Shown: piece after piece, positions 45,279 through 55,804 of the stretch
Layout: every line of letters begins with the position of its first letter
Numbering within the stretch: the first letter of the stretch is position 1
Origin: Ianthella basta
Lineage: Eukaryota; Porifera; Demospongiae; Verongiida; Ianthellidae
Direction of reading: 5' to 3'
Assembly: GCA_964019415.1 (NCBI GenBank)
Contig: OZ025885.1
Location: forward strand, 4,112,120-4,176,119
DNA: 64,000 bases
Translations under genes and position numbers: made by a program
The notes under the pieces: generated by a model
The model's input: only the letters and a program-made list of their open reading frames with translations
Told to the model about the DNA's origin: nothing
The model's database searches: none

Positions 45279-47202
45279 CTACCTTAAATTCTTGCTTACC
45301 TCTAATATCCTGTTGTATATCTCATTCAACGTATCCACTGTGGCATCCTTGGCAGATACAGCCCAGTCTTTGACTTCTGATACAACCAAGAGTCGACCTA
45401 CTGAGTGAACCTTGCCCTGTGCCCTTTGCCACAAACTATCTCGCTTCACTGGATCTGACAGGTACAAACTGCCCCAAGCCAGTCCACCAAACACACCGGT
45501 GTACACCAGGGAACCAACCACTCCTCCTTCAATAGCCAGGGCCAGAAAGAAATAATGTGATGGTAATGTTGGATGTCGCTACTATCACCGTGAGTGGCAA
45601 GATGAAACAATTCTAGGACAGCACATCTACATCCACTCATGCCTTCTAACTATTCAAACACTACAAGCACACACCTACCCATGCATATACATACACTGTC
45701 ATACATACATACATTGTATCAGGATCTCCCATGCTCTACCACAACATGCAACTACAGCATTATCATCATATGCTACACTGCAAATTGCAACATTTTGTTC
45801 TGAATCAGCCAAGTGGCCAAAGGTCCAAAAGTACTGTAGAAACCATAGTTGTGAGTGAAAGTTGAATGCATGGAATGCTGGACTCCAAGAATCTAGGTAT
45901 ATGTTGCAACCAATCTGCATAGTTATGTTACAGCCATTCAAAGCCTATGAAATGGGTCCCATTAGCGCATATATGTTGTAGTAGTACTTGCATTGTTTTC
46001 CAGCATTTCTATCTCAATAAATATCAGCTCTTTAAATATACAGAATCTGGACACAGTCAGACAAAAGTACCATAGGATAGACTTACGTTTCCCAAGTCTG
46101 GCCACCTTGTGTCCGAGCAAAGCAGATGCTGCGGTAGCACCATACAGTACCTCCCACTTCTTACGGAGCTCCAGCAGAGCTAGTGATAAGAACAGAGACA
46201 TCACAATGTGTACAGTTACTCAATTGCATGCTATAAATGCATTGAAGGTGAATGTGATGAATCTGAATCACAGGTCAGGGTTGACAACCAGAATCAAACA
46301 TCCCTTCAGTAGTCTCTGGGCAACCCCACTTGTCTTGGTGCAGAAGAATGATGGAATTAATGCATTGGGGTTTCTATGTTGTTATGCATGCACATGCATG
46401 ACTCACATGCAACTTAGCTATGCAAGATATTAATGAATGTATTTACCTTACTACAGTTTGCAATATGGTTATAGTGCCAAGTGAGATCATAGTTCAGAGG
46501 TGAGTTGTGAGTGGACTGACAGTCGCAACAACCATTTTGCAAGCCACTGTAGCACAGGCTTGCATGTGCCGCGTTGGCTTTCTTTGTTACTTTTACTGTA
46601 CCTAAGTATTGTACTGAGACTTTCTGTGACATCTTGTTGTCCAGTACCATTACTGCTGCATGCCCGTGTTTGCTCCCCTCACAATGTTTTTACCTCGACA
46701 CTTTGCAACATTACCTTTTGGTTTTGAGGTGTGCTGTGACTCTGGTGATCTGTAGGTCCACCCAAAGCTAGGCTGCATGTTTAGAGTAATACACACTCAA
46801 TCATACATAAGTCAAGCAGTCAGGGCAACATATGCAGTCAGGGCGCACATACACACTCAAATGTCAACTGCTAAAAGCTTCAGTGACTCCCAAAATATTG
46901 TGACTGCTGTCACTTACAACAGCAGCACACCATTCAAACTAAAGGTCTATCTTTCCCAATTGTCCAACACAACAAAACTGGAATGAGATCAGCCAATTGG
47001 CTTGCAGTTGATACAGCAGGGAAATAAAATGCAACCAACGACAGCTCATTGCGCTGTAAACATTAGCTACTGACATGCAACATTTATTTCATGTGAAAGA
47101 ACTTTGAGCTAGATCTGATGACATGGTTACAATTGTTTCACTTACGCGCAAGTGGTCAAAAATCCACGACTTCCAGGAGCTGCCCTTCTGAATGTTGGCC
47201 AT
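45279..47202 (-). CDS. Two-TM small-protein family, member 2 (reference copy)
   Basis: Exons 47202-47146, 46772-46715, 46179-46087 and 45526-45279 (57, 58, 93 and 248 nt) give 151 aa, all GT-AG with matching phases. The protein starts MANIQKGSSWKSWIFDHLR. A polar Ser/Pro segment (YRSPESQHTSKPK) follows, then LLELRKKWE. Hydrophobic segment 1 is at about 49-65 (VLYGATAASALLGHKVA), with a basic turn RLGKRRG. Hydrophobic glycine-rich segment 2 is at about 71-92 (VVGSLVYTGVFGGLAWGSLY), followed by LSDPVKRDSLW and a helical charged tail to the end. The basic turn between two glycine-rich segments loosely recalls inner-mitochondrial-membrane hairpin proteins such as MIC26/27 or MIC13. That is speculation, and I do not recognise the family. 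It is divergent from PLAC8 copy 4, with starts 1.8 kb apart. Confidence 0.78.
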
Positions 47203-47236
47203 TTTTGTAGTCACACGACGGAGGGAGGGGCTGGTG

Positions 47237-47322
47237 TAGTCTCGTTCCCAGCCCACCACTTCCGCTAACAAAATGGCCGCAGCCATTTTGTTAGCGGAAG
47301 TGGTGGGCTGGGAACGAGACTA
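47237..47322. mobile_element. 86-bp MULE-like foldback MITE with 9-bp TSD
   Basis: The 40-bp arms 47238-47277 and 47282-47321 are perfect reverse complements around a 4-nt loop, with termini TAGTCTCG and CGAGACTA. GGGCTGGTG at 47228-47236 is repeated exactly at 47323-47331. The insertion lies 35 bp upstream of the start codon of two-TM member 2 and is absent from the paralogous 57.9-kb promoter. Confidence 0.93.
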
Positions 47323-47354
47323 GGGCTGGTGTGCGAATTCGCGCGAAAGACACC

Positions 47355-47560
47355 ACGAGGGATTCCGTTATTTCCGATGTCATCAAAACATGGCGGCAGT
47401 GTGGGCTACCTTGTCCTGCTGCAGCTGCAGCTCATTAGCGTCGTCCCCAGGCGTCCACGTAGATCAGTGTGTACGTGGGATGTTCGAATATTTCCAACAG
47501 TCCATGGAATATACACTTGGCACTACCGTTACTCGTTTTCTCTGATTTTTTCAACCATTG
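47355..47560. repeat. Conserved promoter-side block of two-TM genes
   Basis: Shares TTTCCGATG, CATCAAAACA, CTTGTCCTGCTGCAGCTGCAG, TCGTCCCC, TTCGAATATTTCCAACAGTC and ACTACCGTTACTC with 58556-58720 and more weakly with 29395-29590. It lies immediately upstream of exon 1 and may hold the promoter. Small frames in it are not conserved. Confidence 0.6.
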
Positions 47561-48149
47561 TGAAAGTAAAGGGAGCATTTGTTTTGCCTGCAGAGCCTCA
47601 ATGCCGTCCCCAACATCTGTATACGGAGAAACGTGCAGCTCTGTAACTGCATGTAGACATGCAGTGTAATAGCTAGTTATGTGCTGGATGTAATTGCCTA
47701 ATCTAAGCAAATTGATCATGCATCGTGTAGTTGCAATATTGGTCGCAATGATTACCTAATCAATTGTGAAGATGTGCTAATTGCTGTATATAGCTGGCTA
47801 CTGGGTAGCTATATGCCGAAAAGAACATGAAGACTATCATCACTGCAAGTATGTATAGAGCCAGCTCTTCCTGGCCAAATGTCCAACTTGCATTGTACAG
47901 ATACTTGCAGTATTGTTGGTATTATTATATAATAATAATCCACCAGAAATTAGCATGTGAGGTATATATATACGCATGGATGGCATTTTTCATGCATGCA
48001 ATATTGATGGAGAATATGGCAGTCTGCAGCCAATGTGGCATCCTTGCCACACATATATAGCCCTGATTCTGACTTCTGAAAGAACTTAACCCTGTCCTTT
48101 GTTAACCCAGTGAGAGACTTTGCCTACCTCTCCTTGCATTAAAGTTGTT

Positions 48150-48290
48150 CCACTTACTATTTTATTTCACTGGATCTTGCCAGAAGGAATGAACTACCCA
48201 ATGCAAACATGATGCATCCCACCAAACACTTTGGTGCACACTGGGGATCCAACCATTTCTCTCGCAGTAGTAAGGGTATGCAGGAAAGAA
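48150..48290 (-). pseudogene. Relic of two-TM family last exon, upstream of PLAC8 copy 4
   Basis: A minus-strand frame reads REMVGSPVCTKVFGGMHHVC, a decayed form of the VVGSLVYTGVFGGLAWG block, followed by a stop. A matching relic lies at 59.4-59.5 kb. No functional protein is expected. Confidence 0.75.
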
Positions 48291-48520
48291 TCAATGTGGT
48301 GATATTGGAAAACGAATGTAGTAGCTAATTTGTCCTTGTCCTCGTGAGTAGTAAGACAGATCCCTAGACAATGCAATGACATATAATACCCACTCTCCAC
48401 ATACCATCATTCCTAAAGCTAGCTATTTATAGCTAGCTATATGCATTCAAATACGACGATCCAAACATCTACATGTACATGTACATGTTTCATGTTACAG
48501 TATACATAAATACTGTACAT

Positions 48521-48530
48521 ACACACACAC

Positions 48531-48567
<37 letters not shown>
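48521..48567. repeat. (CA)n microsatellite
   Basis: A CA run with one GACA interruption. The corresponding site at 59776-59792 is much shorter, showing recent length change between duplicates. Confidence 0.95.
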
Positions 48568-48570
<3 letters not shown>

Positions 48571-48749
48571 CAGGTCTTTATATATTCACTTTACCATAAC
48601 AACTACACTATGACATTGCATAGCATCGATCATTTTAGATTTGAATATTAGTATTATAGGCACACATATATTAGAATACAATACAGTATATGTATGTATA
48701 CTACATACTGGAAGCATGACACGAAGCCATAACATGGCGACAGAATTGT

Positions 48750-48759
48750 TATATAAAAG
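48750..48759 (+). promoter_or_regulatory. TATA box of PLAC8 copy 4
   Basis: TATATAAAAG lies 245 bp before the ATG, at the same distance as in copy 5. Downstream are CTGATCGAAATACTATCATT, a donor-like CCACAGGTAACTATAAT at about 48838, and an acceptor-like TTTACAAATAG just before the ATG. These suggest a non-coding first exon. Confidence 0.7.
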
Positions 48760-48994
48760 AATGCTGATCCCTCTGTGAATATGTGTAGCTGATCGAAATA
48801 CTATCATTTGGGGAGTTTGAGCTCAAGCTGCTTAATCCACAGGTAACTATAATTATAGCCACAGTGAATGCTATGTATGAGGCTGCATGTTAATACAAGG
48901 CGTACATAACATTATACCGCCACTGTCAGATCCATAGCAATTCAATCATGCATTCTCTATGTATAGATACATTTTACAAATAGTGTTACTGACC

Positions 48995-49945
48995 ATGGGT
49001 GAGTGGATCAATGGAATTTGCAGCTGCTTCAATGACTGCACAATATGTGAGTTTACGAGTCATATAGGACTTTTATAAGGAATTGCACCTTCACTATAGT
49101 ACTGTGTTCACAGTTGCTGGCATTTATCTAACTACCAGTAACTTGATGTGCTTCTTACTTGACATCTACCTGCAGGTCTGCTGTCATTCTTCTGCCCCTG
49201 CTACCAGTTTGGCAAGTATGGTGAGGCTGTTGGTGAGATCTGCATTCTCTGTGGCATTCCATCTGGTCTTGGCATAATTGGGGTGGCTGCATGTGACAAC
49301 ATTCGACGCAAAATTCGTACACAGAAAGGAATTGATGTAAGTTCACTCCTGTAGCAAGCATGACCTTCTCTAGCTAGACACTATTGGCATGCACTAAATT
49401 CAAAATTTACTACACATAGCTACAGTTGTTATAGTTGAGTGCGTGAGTTCTTGAAGATCACACTGCAGTATGCATATGGCAGCACTGTACCATATAGTAT
49501 GGATACCCCACTCTATAGCAGTGTCCATATCTTCCTGGTATACATATTGACATTCTCATTTTAGCAGCAGTCCAAAACTTCAATATGCTTGCATGCATGT
49601 TTTGTACAACTTGTACAAATGTGCACTGGCGTTTAATGATGAAGTGCTTGTGCAAAGTGCAAATAAATTGCCTGAATTCCTATTGCATTGTGCACATATG
49701 CACAAGAAACAGAAGCCTCAGCTTATGGACCACTAATAAGATACTAACTGTAGCTACAACAGATGCATAGTGTTTATTGTATTTGCATGCATTGCGAAGA
49801 TAGATGAGTGTAGATTTTCTTTGTCATTTCATAGGGCAACCAATGTCAGGATTGCCTGACTATTTACTTCTGTGCACCATGTGCAATAGCTCAAGAGGCC
49901 CAGGAAGTGCAGGACATCAGGGGGCAGTCCATGGCCAGGGAATGA
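48995..49945 (+). CDS. PLAC8-family cysteine-rich protein, copy 4
   Basis: Exons 48995-49046, 49176-49336 and 49835-49945 give 107 aa. The PLAC8 cysteines are all present (CSCFNDC, FFCPCYQ, CILCG, CQDC, FCAPCAIAQE). This copy has several private changes in the hydrophobic middle: GKYGEAVGEI, GIPSGLGIIGVAACDN, and DIRGQ for DISGQ. These suggest relaxed constraint or divergence compared with copies 3 and 5. It is paired head-to-head with two-TM member 2. Confidence 0.92.
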
Positions 49946-50140
49946 AGGCAGACAGCTATAATTAATTGCAGCTACAGCTACTTGATGACCTTTTAAATAG
50001 TTTCATAGCAAAAGTGTGTACTGAATCATACTCTCTTGGGAATGGAGCAATGCCTGTGCATCATGTGCACATGATGTCAATTGAACATGGTGCACGTGTT
50101 CATCTTACTACATATAAAATGCACAAGCCTAGCACTAACC

Positions 50141-50482
50141 TAGTCTCATGCCCCAGCCCCTATTTCTCCTATTGTGAATCCCAGAGAATTGCTTGTGCTC
50201 TTCAACATGCTCTGACACAGCGGGCAAACATTCATTCTGCACACAGCAAACGCAACTGCCCAATCCTTTCTACAAAACATATGTACGTAGGTGTGAACTA
50301 CATGATACAGTAGTGTCACAATGTCACGTGGTAATTGCATTCCAACTTGCCACGAGTATATGGCAAAGTCACCAGACCTTCCTTCTACTAGCAGGAAGGG
50401 TAGTCTCGCACGCCAGCCCCCATTTCCCCTATTGTGCATGAAATCGCGATTGTGCAATAGCAGGGGCTGGTGCGAGAGACTA
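50141..50482. mobile_element. MULE-like element(s), nested, with 9-bp TSD
   Basis: The left terminus TAGTCTCATGCCCCAGCCCC is at 50141 and the right terminus GGTGCGAGAGACTA ends at 50482. A second inner terminus TAGTCTCGCACGCCAGCCCC at 50401 forms an 82-bp MITE (50401-50482). The flanks GCACTAACC (50132-50140) and GTGCTAACC (50483-50491) correspond to the single site GCGCTAACC in the paralogous flank at about 34342, i.e. an empty site. The left part matches 42640-42860 of the larger element (ATTGCATTCCAACTTGCCAC, AAGTCACCAGACCTTCC), so this is a deletion derivative of the same family. Confidence 0.85.
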
Positions 50483-51819
50483 GTGCTAACCATGTATATA
50501 TGCACCAGACAAAGTACTTTAACACCATAACTTTGCTCTCTATGGTACATATACACTGATGGTTGGTGCTGTATGTAACAAATCAGTATTAAATTTTATC
50601 AAAATCTGGTAGTAGCCATTAAAATCTGTGCAATTAAGGGTATATATAGATGGTCCATGAGGCTATGCAGTCAGTAGGAATGAGTAATTATAAAAGGCTC
50701 TGCCATTCATTTAGAAGGCTGACTTACATTGTGAAGGACAATCAGATCAGGGCACACTGTTAGGACCCATTATCACAAATTACTACAAAAGCAGTAGCAC
50801 AAATTTAACACTAGCTAATGAGTAGTGGCTTCATTTTATGATTTTATACTGCACATTTTGCCTTTTTTCGAAAGATATTTTGAAAGATGACCAAAGAGTT
50901 TATGTTCACAGGTATGCAAAAATGTACTGTTGCACGCACTGGTAAGAGACTTTGAGCCACCTACACAACTGAAAGCTACATAGGGGCTACCATGTCTACG
51001 AAGACACATCGAACATTAAAGTGGGTTAAGAGCTGCAGTATATATGCCAGAGGAAGCAGCAATTCAGCAAATTATATACTCAGTAACAATACTAAAGGTC
51101 GGGAAGGTGGCTTGAAATGTTCAACAGAACATTTCAGGGCATGCACAGGCTGTACTTGTTAGCAGTTTCAGTACATGTAACAGCTCGGCAAACAAAAGAC
51201 AGATGCATATGTGAAATTTTCGTGAAGTGAAAATTACACAAGTTTGGACATATCGCAAACATTGCAAACATCTAACCTTAGCCTAGCAAATCTTCCCCAC
51301 TATAGAGTATAATTATATATCAAACAAAAGCCACAATAACTTTGAGGGCACTCATATTCTTATGGGAGGCTTTATTAACCATGCAATTGTAAGCCCTACA
51401 CAGGAATAGCGCTACTTTCCATAGTACTAGAAATACAACAATCACCACTGTACCTAGTCACCTAGAGAGCACTACTGTGTTATCTGACCATGGTCTGTCA
51501 AACTATGCACATGTATGGATACACCACCTCCTCTGCTATACAATGCAAGATTGAAGTTGCAATATCTGCCTATTCACTTGTGAAAACGTGCTAATTGCTA
51601 CCAAAAGTGAGCATGAAGACCGCAATCATTGCATGCATGCAAGCAGAGCTCCTCCTGGCAGAACATCCATCTTGCATTGTACAGATACTTATACATGCAG
51701 TATAGTTGGTATAATGATACACTAGTAACTAGCATGCGAATATATGTGCACAATTCATTTAAGCATGCCATATTGATGAGAATGGCAGACAGCAACCAAT
51801 GTGGTATCTTTCCCACACA

Positions 51820-52045
51820 TATAGCCCTGCCTCTGACTTCCGAAAGAGTTTGGTCCTTTGTTAACTCAAGAGGGGCTTTACCTATCTTTGCATTGAAGGT
51901 TCTCCACATGCTGACTTACTTCACTGAATTTCGCCTGCAGGAGGAATAAAACTTCCTCAAACCAGCTGCAGCCCACCAAACACTTCAATACACAGCAGAG
52001 AACCAACCACTTTTCTTCCAATAGTGAGGGCAGGAAAGAAACAAT
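51820..52045 (-). pseudogene. Relic of two-TM family last exon, upstream of the PLAC8 relic
   Basis: CTCTGACTTCCGAAAGAG, CCACCAAACACTTCAATACAC and CTTCCAATAGTGAGGGCAGG match decayed exon 4 sequence and are close to the relic at 32.4 kb. Frame is lost. Confidence 0.7.
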
Positions 52046-52362
52046 GTGGTGATAATGTTGGAACATAATAGATTGCAATGAGTATATACTATAAAAATTA
52101 TTTACCCTTTTGAGTAGTAAGACAAATCCCTACACAACACAATGCCGGCCGTATATACCCACCCTCCACATGCCATTGCATATGTCTAGCTCTTCAGTCT
52201 GACAATTTAAACGTCTACTTACACATGCACGTACATACATACACACAATTGTCAGAACTTTACACACCTTACTATATAGCAACTACATGCACTATGACAT
52301 GATATAGCACCATTACTTTATTTTAGATTGAATATTACTTTGCACTCACACTGGTGAGAAGA

Positions 52363-52804
52363 ATGGTTGAGTGGAGCTGCAGTGGATTTGCAGCTGCTCA
52401 ATGACTGAACCATAATTATGTGAGTTTATGAGTCATATAGGACTTAGAGGAAGTGTGCTTTCTATATATACTGTGCTACAGTTGCTGGCATATATATCTC
52501 ACTACAAGTTAACTTGATGTGCTCCTCAATCAAAGTCCATGTATACCTGCAGGTCTGCTGTCCTTCTTCTGTCCCTTCTGCAGCAGTCATTAATACATCC
52601 ACAAATTCCATGTATGCATGTTGGATGCACCGTGTATAAATTCGATTTGCATTGTGATAATAATCAAGTGCACATTTGTTGCTATTTTCATAGGGCAGCC
52701 ACTTTTGGGATTGCTCGTATATTACCTGCTGTCCCTGGTACTCACTGGCTCAAGAGGGCTAGGAAGTGCAGAACATCAGTGGGCAGTCCATGGCCAGGGT
52801 ATGA
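52363..52804 (+). pseudogene. PLAC8 copy, disrupted
   Basis: All three exon positions can be found. Exon 1 (52363 on) has a deletion that shifts frame (AGCTGCTCAATGACTGAACC). Exon 2 (52553 on) is cut after about 32 nt (CTTCTGTCCCTTCTGC), losing the splice donor and the GKNAE block. Exon 3 (52694-52804) has lost bases after GGCAGCCACTTTTGGG, and the stop context is changed. A frame at 52539-52850 crosses it by chance. Confidence 0.88.
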
Positions 52805-53374
52805 GCTCAAGTGCAGGATCTGCATGCTTGCACATTTCCAGAATTTGTAGTTTGTAGACAGATTATGTATTTCTGACTTTCTACATTTCATATGTTCTAA
52901 TATTTTTTGTCCAATATATACTGTAAAGTGGTGGTTATTGTACGTATGCGTATGTTCTATATAATACATTGGAAAATAGTGCCATTCCTGTGCAGGGCTT
53001 AAAGCAAGAGGACTTGCATGAAGAGGTGTCCAACAAACCATGCACTACCATCACTACACATGTACAGTACAGGCAATTGGCCATACTTACCCATTAACTT
53101 TGAAAGTGTCGTTACTAGAGGAACATGAGGGCCACCATCACTGCAAGTGGAATACTTGCTAACAGAATATCCAACTTGCAGTGTACAGATACACAGAGCA
53201 AATAATGGTGTTGTATATTAATTAATTAGTTTACTAAAGCACCAGTAACACTGCATGTAAGGATGTATATCTGCATCATGAACGCTAGGTATGGCACTAA
53301 CAGTCTAGAAGACTAAGATGACAACTAAGAATTAAAACCCTGATGGTTTATACATGGCAGTCACTACTGAGTGT

Positions 53375-54705
53375 CTACTTTTTGCCTGTTCCAAATATCC
53401 AGTGATACACTGCACTGCCTGCAGACACTGTGGCATCTTTGCCAGGCACAGCCTCTGGCATCCTGGTGTATATCCACTGATAGGCAGCCTTAAATGCAGT
53501 CATAGTGGCATTACCAGCAGACACAGCCTTGTCTCTGATTTTAGTTAGAGCCCTGTCTCTGCCTTTTGATAGAATCCTGCGTCTACATGTCTTTTGTCGC
53601 TCTTTGAGGGTACTCCACAACCTATCTCGTTTCTCCGGATCTGACAGGCATAAACCGCCCCCAACCAGTCCACCAAACATGCCAGTGTACGCCAGGGAAC
53701 CAGCCACTCCTCCTTCAATAGCCAGGACAGGAAATAATTAGTGCAGTGACAATGCTGCAGTTTTACATGATTTGTCTATACTATCCCCAACATAGAACTT
53801 ATGATAACTTAATCCTAGGACAACACAGCCACATCTATATAGTCTCCACATGTCATCTCAACCATTCCAATCTGAGTCAGACAAGCATCCACTTACACTT
53901 TTACCATGTATTACACTGACCAGTCCAGTGTGCACTGGCATGGTTGGAATGGTTTAGTTCAGGCCACATTTATACTTGTAAGCACTATAAACTGATAATA
54001 TTATTATTGCTGGTTAATATATACCATTAAAGACGCAACAATGGAGCTTGCAAAAACAGCCTTTCTAATTTTGTATACGATGACTTGCATAGTTTGTTTG
54101 TCCACTGTTGGCTTTGGAAATAGTCAGCATTGTTACAAAATGTGTACACTCATTGAACAAAAAATACAAATCAAGCTAGCTGACCAGGTTTGGTATGGTA
54201 TGCATGACATAGTTTGGTTTGACCCCTATTAACACTTGATTTCTATAACTCTTACCTGAGCTACTTCAAAATTGAATGATCAGTGTAAACAGGATAATTC
54301 ATAGAATTACATACACTGTCATTACAAAGTACTGCCACCATTCTGCATACTAATTTGATAATTTGGCCATTCAAAGGCAGCAGCAAGTAGGCTCTTGCCT
54401 GCAGCTACTACTCCATTAAAATGTGCCTCAAAATCAGCTCATAGTCATAGTTATGCAGTCTGGACACACTTTAACACAGACTTACGTCTCCTCATTCTGG
54501 CCACTGTAAGTCCAAGCAAGGCAGACACTGCTGTAGCACCATACACTACATACAATTACAGAGTTGTGATGCATACAGTAAATTTAACACTTCGCATATA
54601 AGAGTACACGCTCACATACGTGCAAACACACATACATCTAAATTGTGTACCATTACCTTTTGGTTTTGAGGTGCGCTCTGATTCTGGTGATCTCCATAAG
54701 CTTTT
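53375..54705 (-). CDS. Two-TM small-protein family, member 3 (5' exon not found)
   Basis: Exons 54705-54657, 54545-54486 and 53712-53375 join in phase. Exon 2 codes KSLWRSPESERTSKPK. Exon 3 is shortened: the LLELRKK part is gone, and a new acceptor (ATGTAG) joins in frame to give VYGATAVSALLGLTVARMRR. Exon 4 gives GVAGSLAYTGMFGGLVGGG, LSDPEKRDRLW, a basic tail and two partial copies of the KDATV...YxW repeat, ending GTGKK. An ATG just before exon 2 (ATGCAGAAAAGC) could start translation if that acceptor is not used. It is uncertain whether the gene is functional. Confidence 0.6.
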
Positions 54706-55169
54706 CTGCATGTTTAGAGCGGTACACACTCAGTTACAAGACTTGTACATCAATCAGTGAGGGGACACATACATACTGAAATGTCATGGGCTCATGCAAA
54801 ACATTTCACTTTGTGATAAAATGTGAGCCAAGGCCTCATGTTTTCTCAGCAAGTTGACCCACACCTTGTGCCATAAATCACAAAAAGATCCATGGCTCAC
54901 AATACCATAAGAACATAGAACAGCAAACAATAAATATTAGGGCTGCTTGAAATAAAACAAAGCCCATTTGCCAAATACCTATAATTAGACATATACAGTG
55001 GATTATCATTTGAAGAGTTTGACCTGAAACTGCTTGCATATCCGCAAGGATGCAAACAATTATATAGTTATACATTGTAATTTGCACTGCATACAGAGAG
55101 ACAGATGCAAAGCTAAGTATATAGCTACAGAAACGGCCAGTTAAATGTCATAATTCGTTTGCTAAATTT

Positions 55170-55440
55170 ATAGCACTTCAATCATAATGATAACTGCAAT
55201 ACTTCAGCCGCTGAGCTGGGTAGGACTCATCATGTGGCCCCACTGACGGCCGAGACATCTGGTGTGTTTGGCTCAGGGGCTCACGAATTCTTCACTAATC
55301 TGGGCAGGTGGTTGATTCCAGTCACGGGGGATTTAATGTCTCGATGCCACATGATTCAGCAGATCTCGGTTGCCCTACAAAGAGGCAATGCTGCCTCGGT
55401 GCTGGGCACCATTGAGCAATGTAATTTAATTGACAATTAA
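55170..55440 (+). mobile_element. Retroelement 3'-terminal coding fragment
   Basis: A frame at 55234-55440 reads APLTAETSGVFGSGAHEFF, then LGRWLIPVTGDL and QQISVALQRGNAASVLGT, followed by a stop. This terminal block (SxGVFG, LGRR, TGE, QRxSxAIQRGNAASVLGT) is familiar from the ends of retroelement polyproteins in sponges and corals. It is degenerate upstream. The 5' limit is approximate. Confidence 0.6.
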
Positions 55441-55804
55441 TCATTATTCAGACATTGCATAGGTGGTGCTGTGCACTGCCTATTAATTATTTTGATGTCT
55501 CAGTTAATATTCACACACTGACTCTTGTTGAAGTTGTATATAATATTGTATATTATATCATATAATACTGCAATACTTGACCACCATAGCAGAACACAAA
55601 CCTGCTGCTAGAATATTCAACTTGCACTGTACAGCTATGTAGAACGCAACTGGTATTAAGCATATACATCAGTTGCATAGCATGCAAGAGTATCTGTATC
55701 ATGTGAAGTACGGCACTACCCAGCATGCCACAAAGAGTACAGTACATAGATTGAGATGCAAACTCAGAATTCAACTCCATGATGGTCTAAACATGGCAGT
55801 CATT

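Larger units (their letters stand above)
41100..53050. repeat. Higher-order tandem unit A
   Basis: The order is: minus-strand two-TM gene (41.4-44.3), second minus-strand two-TM gene (45.3-47.2), relic exon (48.2), plus-strand PLAC8 (49.0), flank, relic exon and PLAC8 relic (51.8-52.8). The same gene order and subfamily order recur at 53.05-62.6 kb, and a third unit starts with the gene at 62.9 kb. Gene 41.4 pairs best with 53.4 and 62.9 (VARxRRR type), and gene 45.3 with 55.8 (VARLGKR type). Confidence 0.75.

Noticed and set aside
45279..47202. Firm assignment of the two-TM family to MICOS subunits (MIC26/27 or MIC13)
   Set aside because: Only the general pattern (two glycine-rich segments and a basic turn) is similar; no diagnostic residues that I could defend.
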